Assembly: GCA_007121535.1 (NCBI GenBank)
Contig: SKKK01000094.1
Coordinates: forward strand, 1-56,710
Length of the DNA stretch: 56,710 nt
From: Planctomycetaceae bacterium
Lineage (GTDB): Bacteria; Planctomycetota; Planctomycetia; Pirellulales; Pirellulaceae
Reading direction: 5' to 3'
The notes beneath the pieces were generated by a model. That model was not told where the DNA came from and ran no database searches. It saw nothing but the letters and a program-made list of their open reading frames with translations. A program made the position numbers and the translations under genes. Shown piece after piece: positions 44,107 to 53,274 of the stretch (position 1 is the first letter of the stretch; each line of letters begins with the position of its first letter).

Positions 44107-46137
44107 TCAACGGTCCAGCGGTTCGGGACGCGCGAATTCTTCGTCCATCGTGTAGGGAAGCTGCCAGACTCGGTCGCCTTTCTTGTTGGCAAAATACAGG
44201 TAGGACGGCGAGAGTTCATCCGGATTCCCGTCGGCCCAGTAGGCGTAAAAGTCCTCGTGGGCGTTCACGGGACGGCGAACGTAATGATGGTTGGTCGGGC
44301 TATCCCGAGTGACATCACGCTCTTTGGTCCACGAGTTCCCTTGATCTTCGCTTCTCCAGATGGCCACCTCGCCACCGGTACCCCACCGCTGCGGCCCCGT
44401 TTCGGCCGGGGCGAAAACCCGCCACACGTCATCCTCGATGTGGATCGAGCCCACGTCGTAGTTGTGTGTCGTGCGGGTGACCTCGCTGAACTGCCATGCC
44501 TGGCCGTCCCAGCGGGCCACGGTTTGATATCGCGGCTCTCCCGGCGGTCCCGGTTGATACAAGGCCGCGGTGACGTAGAAGATCACCGGATTGCCGTCGG
44601 CGTCCAACTGGGTGTCGTTGATGTAGACCAACCGCCCTTCGGCCTCGTAATTGCGGACCAAAGCAGGAGTCTTCACATCCTCCAGAGGCAGTTCCAGCGG
44701 GGTGCCGTCGACGGTGTGCCAGGTGCGTCCCATGTCGCGCGTTTCGGCGTAGTACAGATCGGTCCGCCGATCGACGCTGCCGTCCGGATGCCTCATAAAG
44801 GCCGTGATGATTCTTTCGCCGAACTGGTTACTCACCTGGTAATGGCCTCGCATTCCGGCCAGCTTCACCGGCTCGTTCCACGTCCGCCCGTCTTCGCTGG
44901 TTTCGAAATACAACTCGCGGCCACGGGTGTACTTCGTGTTCAGGTGAATGAAGCCCTCGCCCTCGACCCACCAGGCTTGAGGGTAAGTGAATTCACCGCG
45001 ATAAATGCGCTCGAAGGCGTCCGTGCTGTAAGGCTCGACGCTACGGTAGATGAACCCCGGCCGGCTGCGTCCTCGACCGCTGATGAAGACCCACAGGTGG
45101 CCGTGTTCATCGATGGTCAGGCTGGGATTGTCGTGCGGGTCGTCGATGCCCTGCTTGTCGTGGACGATCGTCGGTTGCGGGACCTTCCCGGTGCGGTGAT
45201 CGAAGTACGAGGCCATCGCCAGCAGATAACGTTCGCCGCCTCGGCTGCCGCCGTAGACAAAAAAAGTCTTCTCGACCTCGGGAACATGGATGGCGATCGG
45301 AACGTGGTTGGCCGTATACGTTCCCAAGCCACCCGAGTATTTATCGCCGTACTCGCGGAACTGGCCCAGCGTGAACCAGATCCCGCGATAGCCCGGATAA
45401 TTCCGGTCGGCGATCACGGCCTCGCCTTCCTGTCGATACGTGGCCACCGGCGCATTTTCGAAAGCGCCCTGCCAAATCTCTTTGTCCAAGTTCTTGCTCA
45501 GCCAGTGAGCGACAAGCCCGTCCTGCAGCGAAGCGGAGGCATCGCCACGAGCGACCTCGGCTGCCTGGTCGGCGGAAATCGCACGGTTCCAGATACGAAT
45601 GTCTTCCAACTGGCCGTCCAGCACACGCGTATCGGGTCCCAACGCGCCCAGATACAGCGGCGCATCGCTGCGTGGGATGCGACCCGCCGCCGAGGTGGTA
45701 CCGACCAATTCGCCATCCTGGTACAGACGGATCTGCTGCCCGTCGTAGGTGCCCAGGTAATGGACCCAGCGGTTGGCGGGCGGGGCCGGAATATTGGCGT
45801 GGGTGTATCGCCCGTCAGCGTACTCGACCAACATTCGCACGTTGCCATCGAACAAGTACAGCGTGAACAGCCCCCCAGCCGTTCCCCGGTTGACGAACAC
45901 CTGCGAGCCGGATGTGTGACGCATTTTCACCCGGGCGGCAATGCTGAAGGAATCCAGGTCAAACGCTGCCGCGTCTTTGACAACGGCCAGCGAACTGATG
46001 CCGTCGAAAGACACCCCATCCTCCGATGTCGCCCCGTCAGCCAGGGTTCGATCGGTTGCTGCCAGCATTGCGGCCAGCCCCAACACCAAGCTTCCTAGCA
46101 TCGCCAATCGTCTGCTCATCGGCATGTTTCGTGTCAT
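44107..46137 (-). CDS. Secreted LamG-like plus BNR-4 protein, second paralogue
   Basis: The 676-residue protein from ATG 46137 (AGGAG upstream) has a signal peptide with MTRNMPMSRRLAMLGSLVLG. The first part (about 45-215) is a LamG/concanavalin-A-like beta sandwich: FSIAARVKMRHTSGSQVFVN, RWVHYLGTYDGQQIRLYQDG, LEDIRIWNRAIS. The rest is the BNR-4 propeller with YPGYRGIWFTLGQ, EVEKTFFVYGGS, HDNPSLTIDEHGHLWVFISG. It is collinear with the gene at 42307 apart from the added LamG. So a duplication with domain gain or loss is evident. It probably binds or cleaves carbohydrate outside the cell. Confidence 0.87.
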   Translation of the reverse strand: MTRNMPMSRRLAMLGSLVLGLAAMLAATDRTLADGATSEDGVSFDGISSLAVVKDAAAFDLDSFSIAARVKMRHTSGSQVFVNRGTAGGLFTLYLFDGNVRMLVEYADGRYTHANIPAPPANRWVHYLGTYDGQQIRLYQDGELVGTTSAAGRIPRSDAPLYLGALGPDTRVLDGQLEDIRIWNRAISADQAAEVARGDASASLQDGLVAHWLSKNLDKEIWQGAFENAPVATYRQEGEAVIADRNYPGYRGIWFTLGQFREYGDKYSGGLGTYTANHVPIAIHVPEVEKTFFVYGGSRGGERYLLAMASYFDHRTGKVPQPTIVHDKQGIDDPHDNPSLTIDEHGHLWVFISGRGRSRPGFIYRSVEPYSTDAFERIYRGEFTYPQAWWVEGEGFIHLNTKYTRGRELYFETSEDGRTWNEPVKLAGMRGHYQVSNQFGERIITAFMRHPDGSVDRRTDLYYAETRDMGRTWHTVDGTPLELPLEDVKTPALVRNYEAEGRLVYINDTQLDADGNPVIFYVTAALYQPGPPGEPRYQTVARWDGQAWQFSEVTRTTHNYDVGSIHIEDDVWRVFAPAETGPQRWGTGGEVAIWRSEDQGNSWTKERDVTRDSPTNHHYVRRPVNAHEDFYAYWADGNPDELSPSYLYFANKKGDRVWQLPYTMDEEFARPEPLDR

Positions 46138-46320
46138 CGTTGTTGACTCCTTGGTTGGTACGAACAATGAAAGAGCCCCATCCACCGTCTTGGCCGAAAC
46201 GGTGGATGGAGCCGGTTAGTCGCATCGGTGAATGGATAAGCTTCAGCAGATCCTGCTCGATCGCGGAAGCAATCGGCAGCAGCTTAACGAAACCCCGAGC
46301 GTTGGTCGAATTATTTGGCC

Positions 46321-47274
46321 TTACGGCATTTGCACGCTTTCACCGCCCTCGATGGATCCGATCGCCCGCCACACGTCCAGGCCGATCGTCTCGGTCACGA
46401 ACCGAACCGAACCGTCACACAACGCGACTTGCACGCCGCCGGGATGGCGACTGCGCGAGGCGGCCGACTCGTTGTTGCCGTTGATAGGCACGCATGGCAT
46501 GTTCAACTCGGGCTGATTAGCCGCAGCAGGGCATTGCGTCGCCCGAATGTTGTCCGGTACCGGGCTGTTCGGCGTGTTCAACGTGAAGATCCACGATGCT
46601 CCCGGGAAGTCCCGCCAATAGCAACCTCGGAAAGGCCCATCCTCCCTGGCTTCGCGCAACATCTCGCCGAACGCCATGGTATTGCTGGTACCATCCAGGA
46701 TATGCGCAAAGCCGACCGGCCGATAGCCGAAAGCGGCAGGCTCGTGATCAGCACTCATCAGGCGGGTTGCACCCTTATTCAGATTACCGAAAAAGACTGC
46801 GTAGTTCCCCCTTGCGTGAAATCCGTTGCCGCTGCTCTGGATATTGGCTCCCCGGGCGTCGCTTGGACACAACATCGCGGGGACGACATGAGCGGCCGGG
46901 GCATCCCTTGTACCCGCGTTGTCCGGCACGTCCATAATCCTACCGTGAGATGGCTGACTTACAAAATCGAACTGATCGTACGTGGCCTGTTGTTCCAGGT
47001 ACGGATAAAGATGGATGGCCCACGTAAGTCTCGGATAAGCGAATTCGCTTCCCAGGTTGGATTGCAAGACACCCAAGGGAAACACATTGTGCGTGTCGTG
47101 GTAGTTGTGCAACGCCAACCCCAATTGCTTCAGGTTGTTGGTGCACTGGGTACGACGTGCCGCTTCCCGCGCCGCCTGTACCGCCGGCAGCAACAAAGCG
47201 ACCAAGACGCCGATGATCGCAATGACCACCAGCAATTCAACCAATGTAAACCCGACTCGATAACGACGGATCAT
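46321..47274 (-). CDS. DUF1559 protein with prepilin-type N-terminus
   Basis: A 317-residue protein of the large planctomycete DUF1559 group. RVGFTLVELLVVIAIIGVLV is a class III prepilin signal with glutamate at the fifth mature position; AVQAAREAARRTQCTNNLKQ is typical after it. Near the end RHPGGVQVALCDGSVRFVTE has the H-x9-DG tag. AGGAGG sits six bases before this ATG (47274), so it is preferred to the ATG at 47277. These are thought to be type II-like pseudopilins or surface proteins. The lipoprotein gene precedes it by about 76 bases. Confidence 0.92.
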   Translation of the reverse strand: MIRRYRVGFTLVELLVVIAIIGVLVALLLPAVQAAREAARRTQCTNNLKQLGLALHNYHDTHNVFPLGVLQSNLGSEFAYPRLTWAIHLYPYLEQQATYDQFDFVSQPSHGRIMDVPDNAGTRDAPAAHVVPAMLCPSDARGANIQSSGNGFHARGNYAVFFGNLNKGATRLMSADHEPAAFGYRPVGFAHILDGTSNTMAFGEMLREAREDGPFRGCYWRDFPGASWIFTLNTPNSPVPDNIRATQCPAAANQPELNMPCVPINGNNESAASRSRHPGGVQVALCDGSVRFVTETIGLDVWRAIGSIEGGESVQMP

Positions 47275-47350
47275 CATTCACCTCCTAACAAAGAAAAGAA
47301 AAAAGAGAAAACTCCCAAGGCGGCAACAAACCATGCCTCCGCACGCTTCG

Positions 47351-47752
47351 TCACTGCGCCGTCAACTCAAAGTCATGCGACTCGTCACGCTCGGAAATCG
47401 TGATTTCGATCCCCGAGCGATATTGTTCCGGTACGATATCGATGGTCTCCGCATATTCGCCACCCTCGGCCTCGTCGGTCAACATCTTGCCCGTCTCTCT
47501 GGTAGCATGGATTTGGACCAGAACGCGACCCAACGGTACTGCCGACGCCTCGTAACGACCATTTTGGATTTGCGCGGTCGCCGGCATCCCCGCACCAGTT
47601 TCCATGGGGGTAAAACTGATCATTCCCTCCGCGACCGACTCGCCGCCGATCGACACAACGCCTTGGACATTAGCCGTCGGCCCGCCCGAATCACCACATC
47701 CGCCGGCCAACAAGGCAAGCACTGAAAAGATCCCAATTTGCCGATAGATCAT
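47351..47752 (-). CDS. Small lipoprotein with carboxypeptidase-regulatory-like fold
   Basis: A 133-residue lipoprotein from ATG 47752. IYRQIGIFSVLALLAGGC gives a signal ending in the lipobox LAGGC. The mature part VQGVVSIGGESVAEGMISFT and PLGRVLVQIHATRETGK looks like the beta-sandwich of the regulatory domain common in planctomycetes directly upstream of DUF1559 genes. Longer frames to 47863 add no signal. Role unknown; the fixed pairing suggests that it works with the DUF1559 protein. Confidence 0.85.
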   Translation of the reverse strand: MIYRQIGIFSVLALLAGGCGDSGGPTANVQGVVSIGGESVAEGMISFTPMETGAGMPATAQIQNGRYEASAVPLGRVLVQIHATRETGKMLTDEAEGGEYAETIDIVPEQYRSGIEITISERDESHDFELTAQ

Positions 47753-48007
47753 CGTCTGTTGCTCCCAGTTGATCGCAATCGCAGCTTCCAAGAACTCGTC
47801 AAACCAGACCCAGACCCGCGCCAACATCATCATAAGACTCCTAGCCCGACCTGTCAACAACATAGGACGTATTGGGGGATGCCGATTCTGATTTAGAAAC
47901 GGCTCGAACGGTTTCCTGAAAGGCGCGTGCGACGATCAAGCAGCCAGATTTTCATTTCGGCCCTCTTTCGCGAGTGCGCTGCGGCACCCAATATGGACGG
48001 GTATCCG

Positions 48008-48036
48008 CTGACCGAAAGGCATTGGCATGCTATGAT
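48008..48036 (+). promoter_or_regulatory. Possible sigma70-type promoter for the FG-GAP gene
   Basis: CTGACC at 48008-48013 and TATGAT at 48031-48036 are 17 bases apart, and TGC just before the -10 gives an extended -10. The FG-GAP gene starts at 48110. The gap 47753-48109 separates two divergent genes and has no other visible element. Confidence 0.35.
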
Positions 48037-48109
48037 GGGGCTCGACGGTCGGGAGTGTTCGCAGTGATGATCACTCCTTTTGCATTTCTGGCTTGAGTTC
48101 GAGGAGTCG

Positions 48110-49360
48110 ATGAAAATGGTTACACGGTTTTCGCGAGGTGTGTGTCTGCTGGCAGCTTTTTGGTGGGGTGGTACCGTGACGGCGGGTGCCGAGCAGACGC
48201 CCTCGCTGCGATGGACGATGAAGGTGCTGACGGTCGATTCCAACGAGGGGCTGGATCTGGCCGACTTTAATGGGAACGGGCTGCTGGACGTGGTGGCGGG
48301 ACGGAACTGGTACGCCGCTCCGGACTTCGTGCCGCGTCCGGTGCGGACGATCGAGGATTGGAGCGGCTACGTCGAAAGCAACGGGTGCTATGCCTACGAT
48401 GTCGATGGCGACGGGCTGATCGACGTAATCTCCGGATCGTTCCTTCCCACCGAAGTCTACTGGTTCAAGAACCCGGGGCCCGAACTGCTGATGCAAGGCA
48501 AGATGTGGGAGCGTCATCTGTTGGTCGACACCGAAACCAGTTTCAATGAAGGGCAGTTGCTGTACGACCTGGACGGCGACGGCGTCCCGGAATGGATCGT
48601 CAATTCGTGGCAGAAGAACTCGCCGATGCACGTCTGGAAGTTCACGACCGAAGAACGCCAAGTGACCATCCAGGAGGGCAACAAGGAGCGGACGGAGATT
48701 CGTGAAGTGCCGTCGATGAGGAAGATCGTGATCAGCCACGAGGGCAACGCGCATGGGATCGCCGTGGGGGACATCAACAACGACGGCCGGGTGGACATCC
48801 TGACCGGCATGGGTTGGTACGAGGCGCCCGAGAGTGATGCGATGGCAGGCAACTGGACGTTTCACCAGGATTGGGAGATGCAAGGCAGCATCCCGATGAT
48901 CGTGCGCGACTTGGACGGCGACGGCCGCAACGATTTGATCTGGAGTCGAGCCCACGATTTCGGCTTGTACTGGTGGCAGCAACTGCCGCCGGGCGAAGAC
49001 GGCAAGCTGCGATTCAAGGAGCATCTGATCGACGACCAGTGGTCCCAGGCGCACTGCCTGCACATGGCCGATCTGGACGGGGACGGGCAGGAGGAATTGA
49101 TCACCGGCAAGCGGGTATTCGCCCATAACGGTCGCGATCCCGGCGCCTTCGATCCGCCTTGCTTGTACTACTACAAATGGCACCCGGACAGACTGGAGTT
49201 TACGCGGCACGAGATCAACGTCGGCGATGCGGGCGGTGGGTTGCAGATCCGTACCGGCGACCTGAACGGCAATGGCCGTCTGGACGTCGCGGTGGCTGGC
49301 AAGAGCGGCACCTACCTGTTCTTCAACCAGGGGTTTGCCGATTCGCCTGACGCCAATTGA
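48110..49360 (+). CDS. Secreted FG-GAP/VCBS repeat protein
   Basis: A 416-residue exported protein. GAGGAG precedes the ATG at 48110 and MVTRFSRGVCLLAAFWWGGT forms a signal peptide. At least five calcium-binding-like repeats are visible: DLADFNGNGLLDVVAGR, YDVDGDGLIDVISG, YDLDGDGVPEWIVN, GDINNDGRVDILTG, RDLDGDGRNDLIWS, ADLDGDGQEELITG and GDLNGNGRLDVAVA. They build an integrin-like propeller that binds calcium. No enzyme domain is present. Its 3' end overlaps the 3' end of the convergent TRAP permease gene by 38 bases. Confidence 0.88.
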   Translation: MKMVTRFSRGVCLLAAFWWGGTVTAGAEQTPSLRWTMKVLTVDSNEGLDLADFNGNGLLDVVAGRNWYAAPDFVPRPVRTIEDWSGYVESNGCYAYDVDGDGLIDVISGSFLPTEVYWFKNPGPELLMQGKMWERHLLVDTETSFNEGQLLYDLDGDGVPEWIVNSWQKNSPMHVWKFTTEERQVTIQEGNKERTEIREVPSMRKIVISHEGNAHGIAVGDINNDGRVDILTGMGWYEAPESDAMAGNWTFHQDWEMQGSIPMIVRDLDGDGRNDLIWSRAHDFGLYWWQQLPPGEDGKLRFKEHLIDDQWSQAHCLHMADLDGDGQEELITGKRVFAHNGRDPGAFDPPCLYYYKWHPDRLEFTRHEINVGDAGGGLQIRTGDLNGNGRLDVAVAGKSGTYLFFNQGFADSPDAN

Positions 49361-51626
49361 TCGCCAGGATCAACCCGAACAGCACCATGCCGCTGCTGTC
49401 GACGATGCCGCTGAGGTTTTGCCCTGCGATCTCCAGCCTGGGGATCAGCATCAACAAGGCCGCCACGAACGCCAGCGCTCGCATGGGAGCGCTGAGCGTC
49501 GTTTTCAGGTAGCCCGTCAAGCTGGCTGCCAACGCCACGATCCCGGGCACGGCGACGACCAGCGCGACCGCCAGGTCCGGCAGGTCGCCGCGAGTGAACG
49601 GCTGGCCGCCTTCGCTCATCAGCAGCAGCGACGGGCGATAGATGAACATGTACGGCAGGGTAAAGCCGACCAGCGCGAAGCGAAACGCGGCCAGCGAGGC
49701 GGGCATGATCTTGGCGCCGGCGATCGAAGCCGTCGCATAGGCAGCCAGCGATACGGGCGGCGTGACCATCGACATCATGCCGAAATAGAAGATGAACAGA
49801 TGGGCGGCCAGCGGGTCGACGCCCATCTCGCCCAGCAGCGAGCCCATCAGCGTGGCCATCAGCAGGTAGCAGACCACCGAAGGCACGCCCATCCCCAATA
49901 CCAACGAACAGATCATGATTCCGATCAAGGCCAGCAGCAGACTGGATTCCACCACCTGCTTGATCGCCTGGCCAAAGTCATTGGCAATCGGAGTGGTCTG
50001 CACGATGCCGATGATGATGCCCACGCACGCGCTGGCCGCCACCAGCGACACGCCGTTCTGAGCCGCTCGCGTCATGGCCTGCAACATGCCGGGCCGCCAG
50101 TTGGTATGCAGCAGGGCGAAAATCAACATCCCGATCATGCCCAGGATCGAGGAGCTGAGCAGCGAATCGAATACCATACGGCCGGCGACCGTACCTTCGA
50201 CGGGATGACGCCACGAGGGGGCCATCAAAAACTCCAACCAACGGCCTGGCGACGCCGCCGCGGGGACCAACAGGCCAACGGCTTGATGCAACACGACCAC
50301 TGCGGCGAAACAGGTCAATGCCAGCACGCGAGCTTGCATCGGGAGCTGCAGTCGAGGTCGCATGGCGGTCAGCAACAGAATCCAGACCAGCGATCCGGTC
50401 ACGGCTTTGAAAGCCGAAAAACCCAGCAGCAACAGGCCGACCAGGGCGCCCAAGGCACCGAAGAAAACCAGCGCTTCGTACTCCCAGATCCGAGGCCGAG
50501 CCTGTTCGTCCTGGTCCGTCGCGCGAGCACCGATGCGTCGCGAGTACAGATGGACGATCATCCACAACGAGAAGTAATACAGGATGGCGGGGATCAACGC
50601 GGCGCGCGCGATGTCCAGGAACGTCAACTGCGGCTGGCCCGGGCCGCGATCGACGAACTCCAGCATCATGTAGGCGCCCGCGCCCATGATCGGTGGCACC
50701 AGGGTCCCGCCGGAAGCCGCCGCCGCTTCGATGCCCGCCGCCACGTGCCGCTGGAACCCGGCGCTGCGCATCATCGGGATGGTGAACGATCCCGTCGTCA
50801 CCGCGTTGGCCACGGCGCTGCCGGACAACGACCCCATCAGGCCGCTGCTGAGCACCGAGACTTTGGCCGGTCCGCCCGGCGTCCCGCCGAACACCCGTTG
50901 CGAAAAATCGATGATAAATTGCGTGGCGCCGGACATTTCCAGGAACGATCCGAACAGCACGAACAGAAAGACGTACGTGAACATCACCCCGGCGGCCGGA
51001 CCCAGCACGCCCAACGATTGCAGGAAAGTCGATCCGATGATCTGTTGTGTGTCCAGCCCGCGGTGGGGCAGCAGCCAATCGGGCAGATCGGGCGCAAACC
51101 AGGCGTGCAGCACGAAGGCCATGGCCAGCGCCGGAACGATCCAGCCGATACTGCGCCGCGCCGCCTCGAGCACCAAAACCAGACCGATTCCGCCGATGAT
51201 GAAATCCAGCGTTTTCTCCTGGCCGGCGCGATTGCCCAACGATTGGCCGCCCAGCCAGAGATGCTCGCGGAACCAGGGCCAAGGTTCGGTCTGGACGAAA
51301 ACGTAGCCGAAGCAGACCGCGGTCATCGCGGCCAACGCGATGCTGACGATGCGGTCGGCCAGCCAGATCGTATGAGCGCGTCGCCATAGCGGTCGATCCA
51401 ACGGGTCGGCCAAGTCTTCTGGATGCCGGATCGCTCGCCAAGCCGGACAGGTCAGAAAGCACAAGATCATCCCCAACATCACGAAGATGGCCAACGCCGA
51501 CTGCGGTTGCAGCAGGTTGTAGTTCACCGTGATCAAGGTGAAAAAGCACAGGGCCACGCTCAGCGCGGTGACGATCCACCAGCCGCTTTGCTTCGACACC
51601 GATGCCCTCCGTTCGGCTTTTGTCAT
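49323..51626 (-). CDS. TRAP transporter fused permease (DctQ/M type, 4TM/12TM)
   Basis: The 767 residues are strongly hydrophobic with about 18 or more membrane spans. AVCFGYVFVQTEPWPWFREH in the N-terminal block suits the small DctQ-like part. The large part carries FMNxGFP-type loops in altered form, such as GGTPGGPAKVSVLSSGLMGS and SGSAVANAVTTGSFTIPMMR, diagnostic for TRAP 4TM/12TM fusions. These import organic acids with sodium or proton gradients together with a TAXI binding protein, here encoded at 51962. A 37-bp tandem array separates the two. The C-terminal end overlaps the FG-GAP gene. Confidence 0.92.
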   Translation of the reverse strand: MTKAERRASVSKQSGWWIVTALSVALCFFTLITVNYNLLQPQSALAIFVMLGMILCFLTCPAWRAIRHPEDLADPLDRPLWRRAHTIWLADRIVSIALAAMTAVCFGYVFVQTEPWPWFREHLWLGGQSLGNRAGQEKTLDFIIGGIGLVLVLEAARRSIGWIVPALAMAFVLHAWFAPDLPDWLLPHRGLDTQQIIGSTFLQSLGVLGPAAGVMFTYVFLFVLFGSFLEMSGATQFIIDFSQRVFGGTPGGPAKVSVLSSGLMGSLSGSAVANAVTTGSFTIPMMRSAGFQRHVAAGIEAAAASGGTLVPPIMGAGAYMMLEFVDRGPGQPQLTFLDIARAALIPAILYYFSLWMIVHLYSRRIGARATDQDEQARPRIWEYEALVFFGALGALVGLLLLGFSAFKAVTGSLVWILLLTAMRPRLQLPMQARVLALTCFAAVVVLHQAVGLLVPAAASPGRWLEFLMAPSWRHPVEGTVAGRMVFDSLLSSSILGMIGMLIFALLHTNWRPGMLQAMTRAAQNGVSLVAASACVGIIIGIVQTTPIANDFGQAIKQVVESSLLLALIGIMICSLVLGMGVPSVVCYLLMATLMGSLLGEMGVDPLAAHLFIFYFGMMSMVTPPVSLAAYATASIAGAKIMPASLAAFRFALVGFTLPYMFIYRPSLLLMSEGGQPFTRGDLPDLAVALVVAVPGIVALAASLTGYLKTTLSAPMRALAFVAALLMLIPRLEIAGQNLSGIVDSSGMVLFGLILAINWRQANRQTPG

Positions 51627-51683
51627 GTCCAGTCCCCGCCAACACAGCTTAGGATCGTCGCAGAATTAACTGTCGGTTCTTAA

Positions 51684-51939
51684 GTAAGCGGCACGGCGCT
51701 AGCCGCCGGTCAGTTATTGTGTAAGCGGCACGGCGCTAGCCGCCGGTCAGTTATTGCGTAAGCGGCACGGCGCTAGCCGCCGGTCTGTTATTGCGTGAGC
51801 GGCTCGGCGCTAGCCGCCGGTCTGTTATTGCGTGAGCGGCTCGGCGCTAGCCGCCGGTCTGTTATTGCGTGAGCGGCTCGGCGCTAGCCGCCGGTCTGTT
51901 CACTGCACGGGAACCGGTGGCTAGCGCCATTCCGCTCAG
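51684..51939. repeat. Six 37-bp tandem repeats plus inverted end copy
   Basis: Six units start at 51684, 51721, 51758, 51795, 51832 and 51869, all exactly 37 bases apart, with core GCGGCACGGCGCTAGCCGCC and a spacer GGTCAGTTATTG. Units 1-3 have GCGGCAC, 4-6 GCGGCTC; units 1-2 have GTCAG, 3-6 GTCTG. An inverted half-site GGAACCGGTGGCTAGCGCCA to CTCAG ends the array at about 51939. CGGC-GCTA-GCCG can form a 4-bp stem with a tetraloop. It lies between the genes of the TRAP-TAXI operon. There are no unique spacers. Confidence 0.9.
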
Positions 51940-51961
51940 AAAGTCATTATCGACCAACTTC

Positions 51962-53014
51962 TCAGGTTTCCTCGTCGGGCTGTGGCACCGATTCGGACTC
52001 TTCGTCCTGCCAGATGCCGATCTCCCGATAGAAGCGGATCGCCCCCGGGTGGAACGGCGTGCCGGTGAACCGAGCCGCATTCTGTTCGTTGATCGACAAT
52101 CCGGCTCGATGCTGTTTGGCGATCTCTGCGCGATTCTCCCAGATCGTCTTGGTGATCTGGTAGATCAGTTCTTCGTCTTCCGAGGCCGAAGCGATCAGAT
52201 GCATCGACCCGACGTTCATGGCCACAAAGTCCTCGGTCATGCCGCGGTACGTTGGTTTGCCATCGCGCGTCTTGGCCGGGATGATCATTTCCTCGTAGAA
52301 GGGATAATCTGCGATCAACTGTTGTCGGATCGCAGGTTCGTACGGCACGAAAAAGATGTCATGCGTCGTCGTCGCCTGGGTCACAGCCGGTGTCGGGATG
52401 GCGCCGCCCATGAACGCGGCGTCTGCCGCCCCGTCGCCCAACAGCGATACCGCTTCCGAATACGTGGCCTGGATCGGCGTGAATTCCTGTTCGCCATCGC
52501 GATAGGTCACCCCATGCTCGGTCATCAACGGTCCCAGGAACATCTCGAAACCCGCCCCCGGCGGCCCGACGACCACCCGCTTGTTCTTCAAGTCCGCCAG
52601 GGTTCGTATCCCCGAGTCCTTTTGGGTGATGAACAAGCCGACGTTCGGCGCCAATGTCACCACGGCTCGAAGATCGTAAGGCTTTTCCCAGGCGCCTTCG
52701 CCTCGCACCGCGTAGTAGGTGATCGCCGAATTGGACATCGCCAATTGGATCGCCCCGGAATCCAGTTCGCGGATATTCTGCTGCGATCCCATCGTGCCCT
52801 TCGATTGCACTCGCCAAGCACTTTCGCCCCGGAACTCGTTCAACACCGACGCGATGGCATCGCCCACCGGACGGAACGCTCCGCCCGTCGGCGCGGTTCC
52901 CAACGTCACAAACTGACGCCGCTCGGAAGGTCCCCCGCAACCCGACAAGGGCAACAGCAGTCCCACGAATATCAAGAATAGGCCTGTTGCCCACGTCCAA
53001 CCATGCCAGTTCAT
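51962..53014 (-). CDS. TAXI-family TRAP transporter solute-binding lipoprotein
   Basis: The 350-residue protein from ATG 53014 begins with a lipoprotein signal (TGLFLIFVGLLLPLSGCGG, lipobox LSGC). FVTLGTAPTGGAFRPVGDAI and NIRELDSGAIQLAMSNSAIT are typical TAXI motifs. GVGLF-like LAPNVGLFITQKDSGIRTLA and VVVGPPGAGFEMFLGPLM follow. It captures a small organic anion in the periplasm and passes it to the fused permease at 49323. Longer frames to 53113 have no signal. The permease follows 336 bases downstream, past the 37-bp array, which may influence the relative amounts. Confidence 0.9.
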   Translation of the reverse strand: MNWHGWTWATGLFLIFVGLLLPLSGCGGPSERRQFVTLGTAPTGGAFRPVGDAIASVLNEFRGESAWRVQSKGTMGSQQNIRELDSGAIQLAMSNSAITYYAVRGEGAWEKPYDLRAVVTLAPNVGLFITQKDSGIRTLADLKNKRVVVGPPGAGFEMFLGPLMTEHGVTYRDGEQEFTPIQATYSEAVSLLGDGAADAAFMGGAIPTPAVTQATTTHDIFFVPYEPAIRQQLIADYPFYEEMIIPAKTRDGKPTYRGMTEDFVAMNVGSMHLIASASEDEELIYQITKTIWENRAEIAKQHRAGLSINEQNAARFTGTPFHPGAIRFYREIGIWQDEESESVPQPDEET

Positions 53015-53274
53015 CAAATCTTCTCCATTACAGCCAACCGACTTTCGATGTCCGTACGCGTTTGCACCGACGCTCAATCGGTTGATTATAGCAGCCAGTG
53101 AAACGGTGAGCACCTGGGTAGATGTCTTTCGACTGATATGTTGGCGGTGGGGTGATGGCCGTTTTCTGGGATTGCCGGGATAAGCGGCTGGTTGCGAAGC
53201 CGAGCACGTTCCGATATCGTTAGCGATTGATCTTGTTTGCGGGATATTTCGATCACTTCTTGGGAGTTGCAGCG

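Noticed and set aside
43903-46098. A 731-codon plus-strand frame
   Set aside because: Antisense to the LamG/BNR-4 protein, which has a signal peptide and clear motifs.
49272-51389. A 705-codon plus-strand frame, Gln/His/Arg-rich
   Set aside because: Antisense to the TRAP permease; the composition is what hydrophobic codons give on the other strand.
51684-51939. CRISPR array
   Set aside because: Units are contiguous and nearly identical through their entire 37 bases; there are no unique spacers and no cas genes nearby.
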